Shown: one piece after another, positions 1 through 7,566 of the stretch
Position numbering within the stretch: the first letter of the stretch is position 1
Layout of the letters: the number at the start of each line of letters is the position of its first letter
Assembly: GCA_030615865.1 (NCBI GenBank)
Contig: JAUWYK010000020.1
Coordinates: 1 to 24,116, forward strand
Origin: Dehalococcoidia bacterium
GTDB lineage: Bacteria; Chloroflexota; Dehalococcoidia; Dehalococcoidales; JAUWYK01
Length of the DNA stretch: 24,116 nt
Reading direction: 5' to 3'
The notes under the pieces: model-generated
What the model saw: the letters and a program-made list of their open reading frames with translations, nothing else
What the model was told of the DNA's origin: nothing
The model's database searches: none
Translations under genes and position numbers: made by a program

Positions 1-31
1 TCTTCTTGGTCTCTGTTATCGTCTCGCGTAA

Positions 32-577
32 TCGAACGAAGAGAAGGAGAGGTTTAATGTCCACTCACACGGATACTACAACTACCACGACTATAAAGCA
101 AGCCTGGCAAGAAGGCACCGCTTTTGCCCGGAATGCGGCAAAGAAATTGGGCAGACTATTAGTAGTAAAGGAGAACAAAGGAGAATCAGAATATTGCCTA
201 TTGATGAGAATACCCTTATTTTACTGAAAGAGTATGTTGCAAGGAACAGGCCTGTTTTCGCTGATAATACCCGGCCTATATTCTGTATCAACCGACATCG
301 AGCCTGGCAAATAGTGAGAGATTGTGCTAAAAGGGCTGGCCTTCCGGATCTAGTGAATCCAGAAACAGGCAGGGTAAGAGGAGTTAGTCCTCATCGTCTT
401 AGGGATGCCTTTAGTGTACACGCAATGAAGCTGGATGACTCCGGCGACGCACTAAGATTGCTTCAGGAGCATTTGGGGCACGCTAGCTTCAATACGACTG
501 CGAAATACCAAAAGGTTGCTGGTGAAGAACACCGCTCGTGGTATGACCGGCTTTGGCATGACTTTGGCAAGCATTAA
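32..577 (+). pseudogene. 5'-truncated tyrosine recombinase/integrase (catalytic C-terminal part)
   Basis: The frame is open from base 32 to a TAA at 575-577 but has no convincing start codon before a TTG at 194. It reads a single CPECGK knuckle (about bases 125-142), then a Lys-containing strand leading into RILPIDENTL. The family's conserved tail follows: HRLRDAF (box II His and Arg), EHLGHASFNTT (second His) and the nucleophile Tyr in AKYQKV. Known family members carry an earlier catalytic Arg about 50 residues before the Lys strand. That part is absent here, so the gene is a remnant or is cut by the window or an older deletion. The CxxC has no partner cysteines in frame, so a complete zinc ribbon is not seen. 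An overlapping frame starts at an ATG at 57 with a good GGAGAGG site and reads MSTHTDTTTTTTIK; a one-base frameshift could have joined it to the CPECGK frame. Integrase identity is strong; activity is unlikely. Confidence 0.72.
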
Positions 578-1165
578 AGATAACAACAGGTAAGCGTTGC
601 ACAAAAGCCTCTTTAGTTAAATCTGATAACCTAGCTGGTATGTCGGTAATCCTCCTCGATTAGGCTATTGAAGAAGCCTGCCGAGAGGAGCGAGGTTCTA
701 AAGACAAAGATACCCTTTGCCTCGCGACAAAGAACATTGGAAGCTGGTTATCCTGGAAGTCAGCGGTCCTGTGGCACTATTACTTGAATGGGGATTATCA
801 GGTCATCGGGGGGACAAGCCAATTCTACCCTCTTTTTACTACACTCGTTCACTGTCCTACGTAGCAAACATTATCTCGAGATGCCCGTTGTTTCTATTCA
901 ACAGGCATCTCCAACAAATGAGAAAGCCCGGCGGCAAGCCGGGCTTTCTCGAAAGGAGACAAGTGAAAAAGAAGAACTATATGGCATCTTTAGTCTACCA
1001 TGTTCTGACTAAACAATTCAAGCTTTTGTGCTTGACGTCCTTAATCCCTCGTCGCATAATATGGGCAATGCACTGATGCCTCAATATTTCCCAGAGAATT
1101 GTGGGTTTCACATGAGGTCTTCGACATGTTTACGTTGGCGGCCGGGTTCGGTAAAGGAGGACTAG
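578..1165. other. 588-base stretch with no supported gene
   Basis: No reading frame here resembles a known protein. The long frames starting at TTG codons 717 and 788 have no ribosome site and an unlikely composition. The stretch holds one strong hairpin (920-950), followed by AAAGGAG and a GTG at 963 opening a 37-codon frame (963-1076) that I do not recognise. It lies between a broken integrase and a well-formed small gene, so it may be decayed mobile-element DNA. No inverted terminal repeat or duplicated target site was seen. Confidence 0.5.
920..950. other. Perfect 13-bp hairpin, 5-base loop
   Basis: The left arm (920-932, GAGAAAGCCCGGC) is exactly complementary to the right arm (938-950), around the loop GGCAA. 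There is no T-run on either side, so it is not a standard intrinsic terminator on either strand. The sequence AAAGGAGacaaGTG follows directly on the + strand, so the stem sits just upstream of a possible translation start. Confidence 0.75.
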
Positions 1166-1369
1166 GTGACACGGATAATCAAGGTACATCAGATGGGCAG
1201 AAGAGGGATGGAAATTAAGGAAGTAGGGCTTGACGAGGCGAAGCTGATTCTGGAAGATGCTACCACTTGGGGGTGGATAGTAGCTGATGCCAAAACTCAG
1301 GAAGTTATCTGGGAGATAAGTCCCGAAGTTGAGGAAATCGTGATTATCGGTATGTTAGCTGGTGGCTAG
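1166..1369 (+). CDS. Small protein with C-terminal Gly-Gly; possible ubiquitin-fold (MoaD/ThiS-like) carrier
   Basis: The product is 67 residues. A GTG start is preceded by AAAGGAGG at 1153-1160 with 5-base spacing, a near-ideal ribosome site, so I take it as a real gene. The protein reads as a beta hairpin (TRIIKVHQM, then MEIKEVGL), a helix (DEAKLILEDA), a strand pair (WIVADAKTQEVIWEI), and a last strand EEIVIIGMLAGG that stops immediately after the two glycines. This order and the free Gly-Gly end match beta-grasp sulfur carriers and prokaryotic ubiquitin-like proteins, whose last glycine is adenylated by a ThiF/MoeB-type E1. No E1, JAB protease or sulfurtransferase gene is visible nearby. 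The gene call is firm; the function is an inference from size, predicted fold and tail only. It could be an unrelated conserved small protein. Confidence 0.6.
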   Translation: MTRIIKVHQMGRRGMEIKEVGLDEAKLILEDATTWGWIVADAKTQEVIWEISPEVEEIVIIGMLAGG

Positions 1370-1505
1370 AACTTTATGACCACGCAAGCAGGTAGGACTA
1401 ATGATGGCCTCTGAATTGCACAGCGAAATGAGGAACTGAGGAGGCGAAATCTGTGAGAGTGAGAGTATGTTGCTCCTCATTTGTAATGGTTATTAGATTA
1501 TCTCC

Positions 1506-2423
1506 TTATCCACCAAACCTATCACCTACTCTCAATGATGTGAACCGTGTATATTCAAAAGCGGCAATCTTAGCTGACTCCTCCGGTTGTACTCGCTTCA
1601 CTAGGATGGATCCACCTTTGCCAGACACTATGATTCCCTTCTCTATGATTTCCGTAACCTCACCTGATGGCCCATCCCAACAGACGCTAAGCAACTCGGA
1701 CTCGAATATCTTCAGGCTCGTTCCCCGGAAGTAGGTTGTGGCCCCTGGCTTGGGATTTGTTCCACGAATCAGATTATAGACCTTGTATGCTGGTTCGGAC
1801 CAATCGATAACAGCTTCCTTTTCCGTGCACAACGCCTCGTAGGTGGCTTGGGACTCATCCTGAGGAATACGAGGGGCTTTGCCGGCATAGATAAGTTCAA
1901 TACTCTCTATCAGTGCCTCCACCCCAAGTGGGAAAAGCTTGTTGAAGTAGAGTGATCCAACGGTGTCATCAGGGGAAATATCCACCTCCTTTTGTAGAAG
2001 GATGGGTCCGGTATCTATATTCTCATCAGGCCAGAAGATCGTAACCCCTGTCTTGGTATCACCATTGATTATAGCCCAATTGATGGCGCTCCCACCCCGG
2101 TGTTTCGGGAGTAAAGAAGGGTGGTACTGAATCGTTCCCAATTTGGGGTAGTTCAAGATATTTAGAGGCAAGATATCGGTCACAAACGCCATGACATTGA
2201 GATCTGGTTTAAGCTTGACATACTCGGCATAGGTTTCTGCCCCCCACCTTCTTCCTGGCTGGAAGACGGGAACCCCAAGCTTCTTGGCCGCTTCCTTGAG
2301 AGGATCAGGCCTTCTTGGAGTATCAACCGGCACATAAATACCTACCACCTGTTCACCTGTCTGGAGTAGAGCTTGTAGAACCTTTTCACCAAAGGCAGCT
2401 TGTCCTATCAATACAATGCGCAT
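1506..2423 (-). CDS. Stand-alone 10-formyltetrahydrofolate hydrolase/formyltransferase-like protein
   Basis: The product is 305 residues: an N-terminal Rossmann-like formyltransferase domain (about 1-190) starting MRIVLIGQ, then an Fmt-type C-terminal domain (about 205-300). The core reads YHPSLLPKHRGGSAINWAI with a later ENIDTGPILLQKE. This resembles the N-terminal hydrolase domain of 10-formyltetrahydrofolate dehydrogenase (ALDH1L1) more than methionyl-tRNA formyltransferase. The catalytic His (H101) and Asp (D137) are present with the ALDH1L1 spacing of 36. The Asn of the Fmt N-x-H motif is Gln (Q99). No aldehyde dehydrogenase domain follows. The family transfers or hydrolyses the formyl group of 10-formyl-THF. 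The gene is the last in the leftward run, 32 bases after the CoA-transferase, so a housekeeping Fmt role is less likely than formyl-group handling linked to the pathway. The natural acceptor is unknown. Confidence 0.82.
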   Translation of the reverse strand: MRIVLIGQAAFGEKVLQALLQTGEQVVGIYVPVDTPRRPDPLKEAAKKLGVPVFQPGRRWGAETYAEYVKLKPDLNVMAFVTDILPLNILNYPKLGTIQYHPSLLPKHRGGSAINWAIINGDTKTGVTIFWPDENIDTGPILLQKEVDISPDDTVGSLYFNKLFPLGVEALIESIELIYAGKAPRIPQDESQATYEALCTEKEAVIDWSEPAYKVYNLIRGTNPKPGATTYFRGTSLKIFESELLSVCWDGPSGEVTEIIEKGIIVSGKGGSILVKRVQPEESAKIAAFEYTRFTSLRVGDRFGG

Positions 2424-2455
2424 TTCCCCAGCATACCGCTATTTGGCGATGATTA

Positions 2456-3655
2456 CTAAATTATCTCTTCATCCGCCAGCTTAGCGATTTCGTCCCAAGT
2501 AAATCCAAACTCCAATAGAATCTCCTCTTTATGCTGGCCTAGCTCAGGTGCCCCCATTCTTATCTTACCTGGGGTCTTACTGAGTCTGACCGGAATACCT
2601 ACCATCTTAATCGGGCCAGCGACGGGATGGTCAAAATCAACTATGTAGTTGTTCGCTGCCATTTGGGGATCACTAGCTACCTCTTGATAGTCATTAACCG
2701 GGCCACAAGGGATGTCTACCTCTTCTAGGTCTTCTATCCATTTGTCCCTGGCTTTGGTGAGAAAGACCTTATCTAGGATGGAAATCAGTTCCTCAGCGTG
2801 TTCTCTTCGGGTAGTAATACAATCAAATCTAGCATCATCTTGCAGTTCCTCTATTCCAAGTACCTTGCAGAAGTTGGCCCAGTGCCTGTCTGCCTGAAGT
2901 GCAGCTACTATTAGCCATCTGTCATCGCCGGCCTGATAAGTATTCCACAGTGGATTGGCTACAGTTTTCCTCGATATTTTAGCTGGGCTTTTCCCCGAGA
3001 AAAGGTATCGTTGTAAAGCAAGCTGCCCAAAGGCTGCCTGGCTGCCTAGGAGGGATACCTCCACTTCTTGCCCTATCCCTGTCCGCTCACGAGTAAAAAG
3101 AGCGACGACAATACCATAGGCCAACAATGCCGCACCAATCCAATCTGCAGCACCGATCACCTGAACCAGAGGTGGTGGTTGACCAGGCTCCCCGGCAACG
3201 CTCAGCATGCCTCCCCTACCTTGGGCAATAACATCAAAAGATGGCTTACCAATATCAGGCCCTCGGCTACCAAATCCATTTCCAAAGGCATAAATGAGCT
3301 GAGGATTCATTTGAGATAAGGTGTGGTAGTCTATCTCCAATCTTTTGGTAACACCTGGCCTGAGGTTGTGCACGAAAACGTCTGACTTCTCTATTAACCT
3401 ATAAAAGACCTGCCGGCCGCGCTCTTTCCTGAGATCAAGTGTTAGGCCCTTCTTATTGCGATTATGGCACTCAAAATACGTATTCAAGACAGATTGATCA
3501 CTACGCCATACTAACCCACGACCAGGATCACCCCGAACAGGCTCCTCTATCTTAATTACCTCTGCCCCCATGTCGGCAAGCATAGTAGTAGCGACAGGCC
3601 CTTGCTGCCATACTGTTAAATCTAGAACCTTGACACCTTCAAGTGGCATTGTCAT
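2456..3655 (-). CDS. Class III acyl-CoA transferase (CaiB/BaiF family)
   Basis: The product is 399 residues, a normal family length. It opens with PLEGVKVLDLTVWQQGP, then MLADMGAEVIKIE, then NRNKKGLTLDL and VFVHNLRPGV, all family landmarks. The expected catalytic aspartate lies in IGAADWIGA (D171, close to Asp169 of formyl-CoA transferase), followed by RERTGIGQEVEVSL. Family III enzymes move CoA between carboxylates through an aspartyl-CoA anhydride; donors include succinyl-CoA and formyl-CoA. Upstream of the ATG (3655) is a GGGGG ribosome site, with a second in-frame ATG two codons on. The gene lies 46 bases after the lyase-like gene, in one operon. In this setting it most likely activates the incoming acid, as succinyl-CoA:aromatic acid transferases do, but the acceptor cannot be read from sequence. 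Confidence 0.9.
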   Translation of the reverse strand: MTMPLEGVKVLDLTVWQQGPVATTMLADMGAEVIKIEEPVRGDPGRGLVWRSDQSVLNTYFECHNRNKKGLTLDLRKERGRQVFYRLIEKSDVFVHNLRPGVTKRLEIDYHTLSQMNPQLIYAFGNGFGSRGPDIGKPSFDVIAQGRGGMLSVAGEPGQPPPLVQVIGAADWIGAALLAYGIVVALFTRERTGIGQEVEVSLLGSQAAFGQLALQRYLFSGKSPAKISRKTVANPLWNTYQAGDDRWLIVAALQADRHWANFCKVLGIEELQDDARFDCITTRREHAEELISILDKVFLTKARDKWIEDLEEVDIPCGPVNDYQEVASDPQMAANNYIVDFDHPVAGPIKMVGIPVRLSKTPGKIRMGAPELGQHKEEILLEFGFTWDEIAKLADEEII

Positions 3656-3701
3656 TTGCTCATGCCCCCGTCAAAAGAGTGAGTTACTACTTCGTTACTT
3701 C

Positions 3702-4793
3702 CTAGTGCTTACGATATGCCCAGTAGCCCTCCCCAAAAGGAGGTATGAAATCGAACGTCGGCCTCTCGTTCCACTGCACTGCTTCTTTTATAACGCGACC
3801 TGACTTAGTGCAGTAAGACCTTAGGCTTCTGCCCAGTACCCATTCCAAGACTCTCCCTAACTGGAGCATTCTATCTATGTCTACGCCGACATCGATACCC
3901 ATCTCATCAAGCATGACCAAGACATCCTCGGTAGAGGTATTGCCAGCGATATCAGAATCAGTGTAAAGTGGGCCGGTTCCAATACCGGGGACTCCATCAA
4001 TGATAAATGCGGGTTGCCCACCGAGTTGCCCCAGGGAAGTTTCCATAATACTGGCTCCTGCCAAAATCGCCGCCACATAATTGGCTAGTCCCATGCCTCT
4101 AGAGTCGTGGAAGTGGGCTACCTTAAATATGATGTCATCATACTTTCCAAACCTATCAATAAGGGCAGACATATATTCATAGATTTTTAATGGGTTTGCT
4201 TCTCCAGTAGTATCACAAGGGGTGAACCTTTTAATACCTAAGTCAAGTCCCCGTTCTATAAGCTCGATGGTGCTTTCTATCGGCACTGGCCCATCTACCG
4301 GAGAGCCGTAGACACAGGCTATTGCCATATCGATCTCAAAACCGTTCTCTCTAGCAATCCTGACCATTTCAGGAATCTCCTCAAAATACTCTGCGCGTGT
4401 CCTACCAGAGTTCCTTTTCCCATGCTTATCTTCCGCTGAAATAGTGAAGGCAACACTACTGGGACCATATCCCTTCTGCTTGGCTTCGGCTGCCCTTTCA
4501 AATGCCTTAGTCGTCATGCCGTAACATTTCAGATGCACCTCACCCTTTTGAACCTTTGGATTACGGTAGACTCTCTCTAGTAGCTCCTCGGCATCTTTGT
4601 GTTGAGGAAGAAGCCTGGGATGAGCAAAATTGGTGACCTCTACTGCCTTGTACCCGGCCTCGATAAATTGCTCAATAAACCAAACCTTCGTCTCAGTTGG
4701 GATGAACTTTGGTTCATGCTGTAGACCATCCCTGGCGAATAACTCCAGCATCTCTACTTTCTTAGGTAACTGGGCACGCATGTCCCATTTCAT
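3702..4793 (-). CDS. HMG-CoA lyase-like DRE-TIM metallo-enzyme with altered catalytic loop
   Basis: The product is 363 residues. Landmarks of hydroxymethylglutaryl-CoA lyase are clear: ARDGLQ (R21, D22), VEVTNF (E52), CDTTG (D194), HFHDSRGMGLANYV (metal ligands H227 and H229), and GNTSTEDVLVMLDEMGI (N285). The family cleaves a 3-hydroxy-3-carboxymethyl acyl-CoA by retro-aldol chemistry in a divalent-metal TIM barrel. The mobile loop that carries the catalytic cysteine in HMG-CoA lyase (GGCPYA) here reads GGQPAF (Q260), and roughly 16 extra residues lie between it and the GN motif. The barrel and metal site are therefore kept while the proton-donor cysteine is lost. A true HMG-CoA lyase is unlikely; a related C-C lyase or condensing enzyme acting on a pathway acyl-CoA is more plausible. 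A GGGGG site precedes the ATG. Confidence 0.83.
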   Translation of the reverse strand: MKWDMRAQLPKKVEMLELFARDGLQHEPKFIPTETKVWFIEQFIEAGYKAVEVTNFAHPRLLPQHKDAEELLERVYRNPKVQKGEVHLKCYGMTTKAFERAAEAKQKGYGPSSVAFTISAEDKHGKRNSGRTRAEYFEEIPEMVRIARENGFEIDMAIACVYGSPVDGPVPIESTIELIERGLDLGIKRFTPCDTTGEANPLKIYEYMSALIDRFGKYDDIIFKVAHFHDSRGMGLANYVAAILAGASIMETSLGQLGGQPAFIIDGVPGIGTGPLYTDSDIAGNTSTEDVLVMLDEMGIDVGVDIDRMLQLGRVLEWVLGRSLRSYCTKSGRVIKEAVQWNERPTFDFIPPFGEGYWAYRKH

Positions 4794-4886
4794 GTTAACT
4801 CACCCCCGAGAATATGGTTTGCAAACTATCAGACTTTGTTCGCTTGGAAGAGATTCTGCTAATACTCTCATTCCCCACTAGTTTCT

Positions 4887-6029
4887 CTATTTAAGCAAAC
4901 TCTTGGCTATGATAATCTTCTGGATATTTGATGTCCCTTCAGTTATAGGAAACGCACGAGAATCCCTAACGTACCTCTGTATTGGGAAATCCATGGAATA
5001 ACCGTAGGAGCCATAGATCTTGAGCGCCATGTCGGCTGCCTTCATGCCAGCTTCACAGGCGAAATATTTGGCCACCGCCACTTCAGTAATATCTTGGATC
5101 CCCCTGTCTTTATTGACTGCTGCCTGATAGACAAGCATTCTTGCTGCTTCATGCTCGATGTACATTTCAGCAATTTGATCCTGGATCATCTGGAAGTTGG
5201 CCAGCGGTTGTCCAAATGCTTGTCGCTCCTTGACATACTTAATGCTGTCTTCTAGGCAAGCCTGACCAACGCCAACGGCTCTGGCGGCGGCACATAGGCG
5301 GGTATTACCAAGCACTTCCATCAAAATCTTGTAGCCCTCACCTCTAGAGCCTAATAGGCAGTCCTTCGGCATCTTGACATCACCAAATGCCACCTCCCCG
5401 GTCACTGTACACCATAAGCCCAGTTTATCGTAGGGACTGGTGGTAACTCCTGGAGTGTTTTTCATATCCTCAAGAATGAAACAGGAAATGCCTTTGTGCT
5501 TTAGCTCCCGGTCGGTATAAGCCCAGAATATCCCCATATCGGCTACCGGACCGTTTGTTATCCAAGCTTTAGTCCCGTTTAGGATAAAGTGATCATCCTT
5601 TTCCACCGCTGTCGTTTTCATACCGGCCACATCAGAACCGACATCAGGTTCAGTGGAGCCAAAGCAAACAAGAATTTCACCGCTGCTAAGACCGGGTAAG
5701 TATTTTTCTTTCTGTTCCTTCGTACCGTATTTAAGAATTGCTAATCCCGGACCTACCGCCTGCGACATCGAGTATGTAGAATAGGAGGCACTCACACGGG
5801 CTAATTCCTCAGTAATGAGAATAGTGCTCAGAAAGCCTATATTGCTCCCGCCGTACTCTTCTGGTAGTACAGTGCCTAGTAGCCCAAGTTTGCCCATTTC
5901 AGTGACGACTTCCCGCCGAAACACGTGTTTCGGCTCGTCCTCTTCTCCAACCACAGAGAGTCGCTTTTCGGCAAAGTCCCGGGCTAATCTTTTTATAGCC
6001 TTCTGCTCATCAGTTAGCTCGAAGAACAT
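4887..6029 (-). CDS. Acyl-CoA dehydrogenase
   Basis: The product is 380 residues with the usual three-domain layout: N-terminal helices (1-115), middle beta domain with FGSTEPDVGSD and the FAD-contacting KAWITNG (about 120-225), and C-terminal helices. The catalytic base is the glutamate in PITEGTSNIQ (E364), at the position used by short- and medium-chain and glutaryl-CoA dehydrogenases. The enzyme introduces an alpha,beta double bond into an acyl-CoA and passes electrons to electron-transferring flavoprotein; no etf genes are in the window. It sits 16 bases after the UbiD gene. In an aromatic or alicyclic pathway it would act on a ring acyl-CoA or on the dicarboxylyl-CoA left after ring opening. 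Substrate class cannot be fixed here. Confidence 0.93.
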   Translation of the reverse strand: MFFELTDEQKAIKRLARDFAEKRLSVVGEEDEPKHVFRREVVTEMGKLGLLGTVLPEEYGGSNIGFLSTILITEELARVSASYSTYSMSQAVGPGLAILKYGTKEQKEKYLPGLSSGEILVCFGSTEPDVGSDVAGMKTTAVEKDDHFILNGTKAWITNGPVADMGIFWAYTDRELKHKGISCFILEDMKNTPGVTTSPYDKLGLWCTVTGEVAFGDVKMPKDCLLGSRGEGYKILMEVLGNTRLCAAARAVGVGQACLEDSIKYVKERQAFGQPLANFQMIQDQIAEMYIEHEAARMLVYQAAVNKDRGIQDITEVAVAKYFACEAGMKAADMALKIYGSYGYSMDFPIQRYVRDSRAFPITEGTSNIQKIIIAKSLLK

Positions 6030-6045
6030 CCCCTACCTCCAACTC

Positions 6046-7500
6046 TTACTTAAACCCGTATTTCCGCCAGTTTTTTCTCACCATATCCATGGTATCTTTA
6101 TCCGGGTAAGCGACTGGGGCGAACCTTTCCCCAAACAGTTTGTCTGACCGGGGTCTATCTATCGCTTTGGTGGCGTCAATTAATAGTCTGGTTCCTTTAT
6201 TACCGCCAAAACCGATCCTTTCATCAGGGTGGACAATCGGGTCAAGCGCGCTTATCCAGCCGGGAAATTGAATAATATCACGGCGAGGGTCAACCCGATA
6301 CCCAATAGCCCAGAACACCCGCCTTAGGTCGTATATATCCACATCCTCATCGCAGACAATGATATTCTTACCCATCATATTAGATATGCTTGAACTCCAA
6401 ATATTAGCCGCCACCTGGTGGACCTGCCCATAGTAGCTATTATCTATTTGCACGATTACGTTAACATAACCCGTACTGGGGTCAGCATTGACCCCAGTAA
6501 CCCCGGTCATTCTTTCGTCCAGCAGGTCCCAAATAATAGCACTGCGGCTCACCGAAGAAATAATGTGGTCTTCAGTCGTTGGCATGCCTGTCAGCGCCCC
6601 CTGGAATATAGGTTCATTTCTGAAGGTCATGCAGTTCACCTTAAACACTGGCCGCTGACTTTTACCACCATAGTGACCGGTATATTCAGAAAAGGGGCCG
6701 TCATTCTTGAAGGTTGATACATCGGTCAAGACCTCGCCCTCAAGAACAATTTCAGAGGAAGCGGGAACACGGAGATCCACAGTCTCACATTTTACCAGTT
6801 CAACTGGCTGCTGCTGTAAGGCGCCCCAGACATCCCATTCGTCAACCCGTAGAGGAACGGGTGCCGCCCCAACTGCTGGCATAAGCGGGGGACCGCCGAT
6901 AGCTATTGCCAGGGGCATATTCTTCCCCTGCTTTCGCCAGCTCCGCCAGCAGTACCAAATATGCTGACCCTGAGCAACGGACATGCTGGTGCTGTTCTTG
7001 TCGTGTATCACTGCCCGGTATACCCCAACATTCTCCCATCCAGTGTTTGCGTCCTTGGTGACCACACCGCCAAAGGTACTTATGTATCTGCCACCATCGA
7101 GTTTGCTCCAGTGAGGGACAGGCAACTGCAACAGGTCAACGTCGTCTCCCTTTAGAATGTTCTCTTTACAAGGGGCCGTATCAACCACCACTGGCTTAAT
7201 GCGTTTTTTCGAACGCTCCTGCCAAATCTTAATGAGTTCCTTGTATGGCGTATCCTTAGGCAGTCCTAGCATTAAGGCTATTCTGGAGAACGTAGCCAGT
7301 GAACCGGCGAATAGCTTGGTGCAGAGTGTGTCTTTATAGTCTTTAATGTTTTCAAATAGTGCTGCCGGCGCAGCGGTGTCGCAGATCTCCCTTACTATGC
7401 CTCCAATTTCCAGATTCCAGTTTACCTCGCGCTTAACCCTGACTAGCTCTCCTTCCTTCTCCAAAGTAATGAGCCAATCTCTTAAATCATTGTATGCCAT
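6046..7500 (-). CDS. UbiD-family prenyl-FMN-dependent decarboxylase
   Basis: The product is 484 residues, full length for the family. The N-terminal MAYNDLRDWLITLEKEGEL and the block WENVGVYRAVI (candidate active-site Arg R162) fit UbiD enzymes, as does NDGPFSEYTGHYGG, where E272 is the conserved catalytic acid. The paired first acid, Glu in the usual EGPFGE form, is Asp here (D267). UbiD proteins decarboxylate, or in reverse carboxylate, aromatic and unsaturated acids using prenylated FMN made by UbiX; no ubiX is visible in the window. Between the BadI-like and acyl-CoA dehydrogenase genes it probably removes, or adds, a ring carboxyl, as phthaloyl-CoA decarboxylases and phenol carboxylases do. 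A GGGAG site precedes the ATG. Confidence 0.92.
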   Translation of the reverse strand: MAYNDLRDWLITLEKEGELVRVKREVNWNLEIGGIVREICDTAAPAALFENIKDYKDTLCTKLFAGSLATFSRIALMLGLPKDTPYKELIKIWQERSKKRIKPVVVDTAPCKENILKGDDVDLLQLPVPHWSKLDGGRYISTFGGVVTKDANTGWENVGVYRAVIHDKNSTSMSVAQGQHIWYCWRSWRKQGKNMPLAIAIGGPPLMPAVGAAPVPLRVDEWDVWGALQQQPVELVKCETVDLRVPASSEIVLEGEVLTDVSTFKNDGPFSEYTGHYGGKSQRPVFKVNCMTFRNEPIFQGALTGMPTTEDHIISSVSRSAIIWDLLDERMTGVTGVNADPSTGYVNVIVQIDNSYYGQVHQVAANIWSSSISNMMGKNIIVCDEDVDIYDLRRVFWAIGYRVDPRRDIIQFPGWISALDPIVHPDERIGFGGNKGTRLLIDATKAIDRPRSDKLFGERFAPVAYPDKDTMDMVRKNWRKYGFK

Positions 7501-7566
7501 TCTCCCACGCTCCCTGATTACCTGATTGCTTGAGTCTGGTCTTTATGGAGTGACTACTCTCCCTAA

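Noticed and set aside
717..1076. Long frame starting at TTG 717 (119 codons), and another at 788
   Set aside because: No ribosome site, no recognisable protein pattern, and it runs through a perfect hairpin. Only the last 37 codons have a plausible start, and they are unrecognised.
1453..1734. Frame on the + strand opening with GGAGG and GTG at 1453
   Set aside because: Although the ribosome-like site is good, the frame runs antisense through the 3' end of the formyl-hydrolase gene and has no protein-like pattern; most likely chance or the stub of a lost gene.
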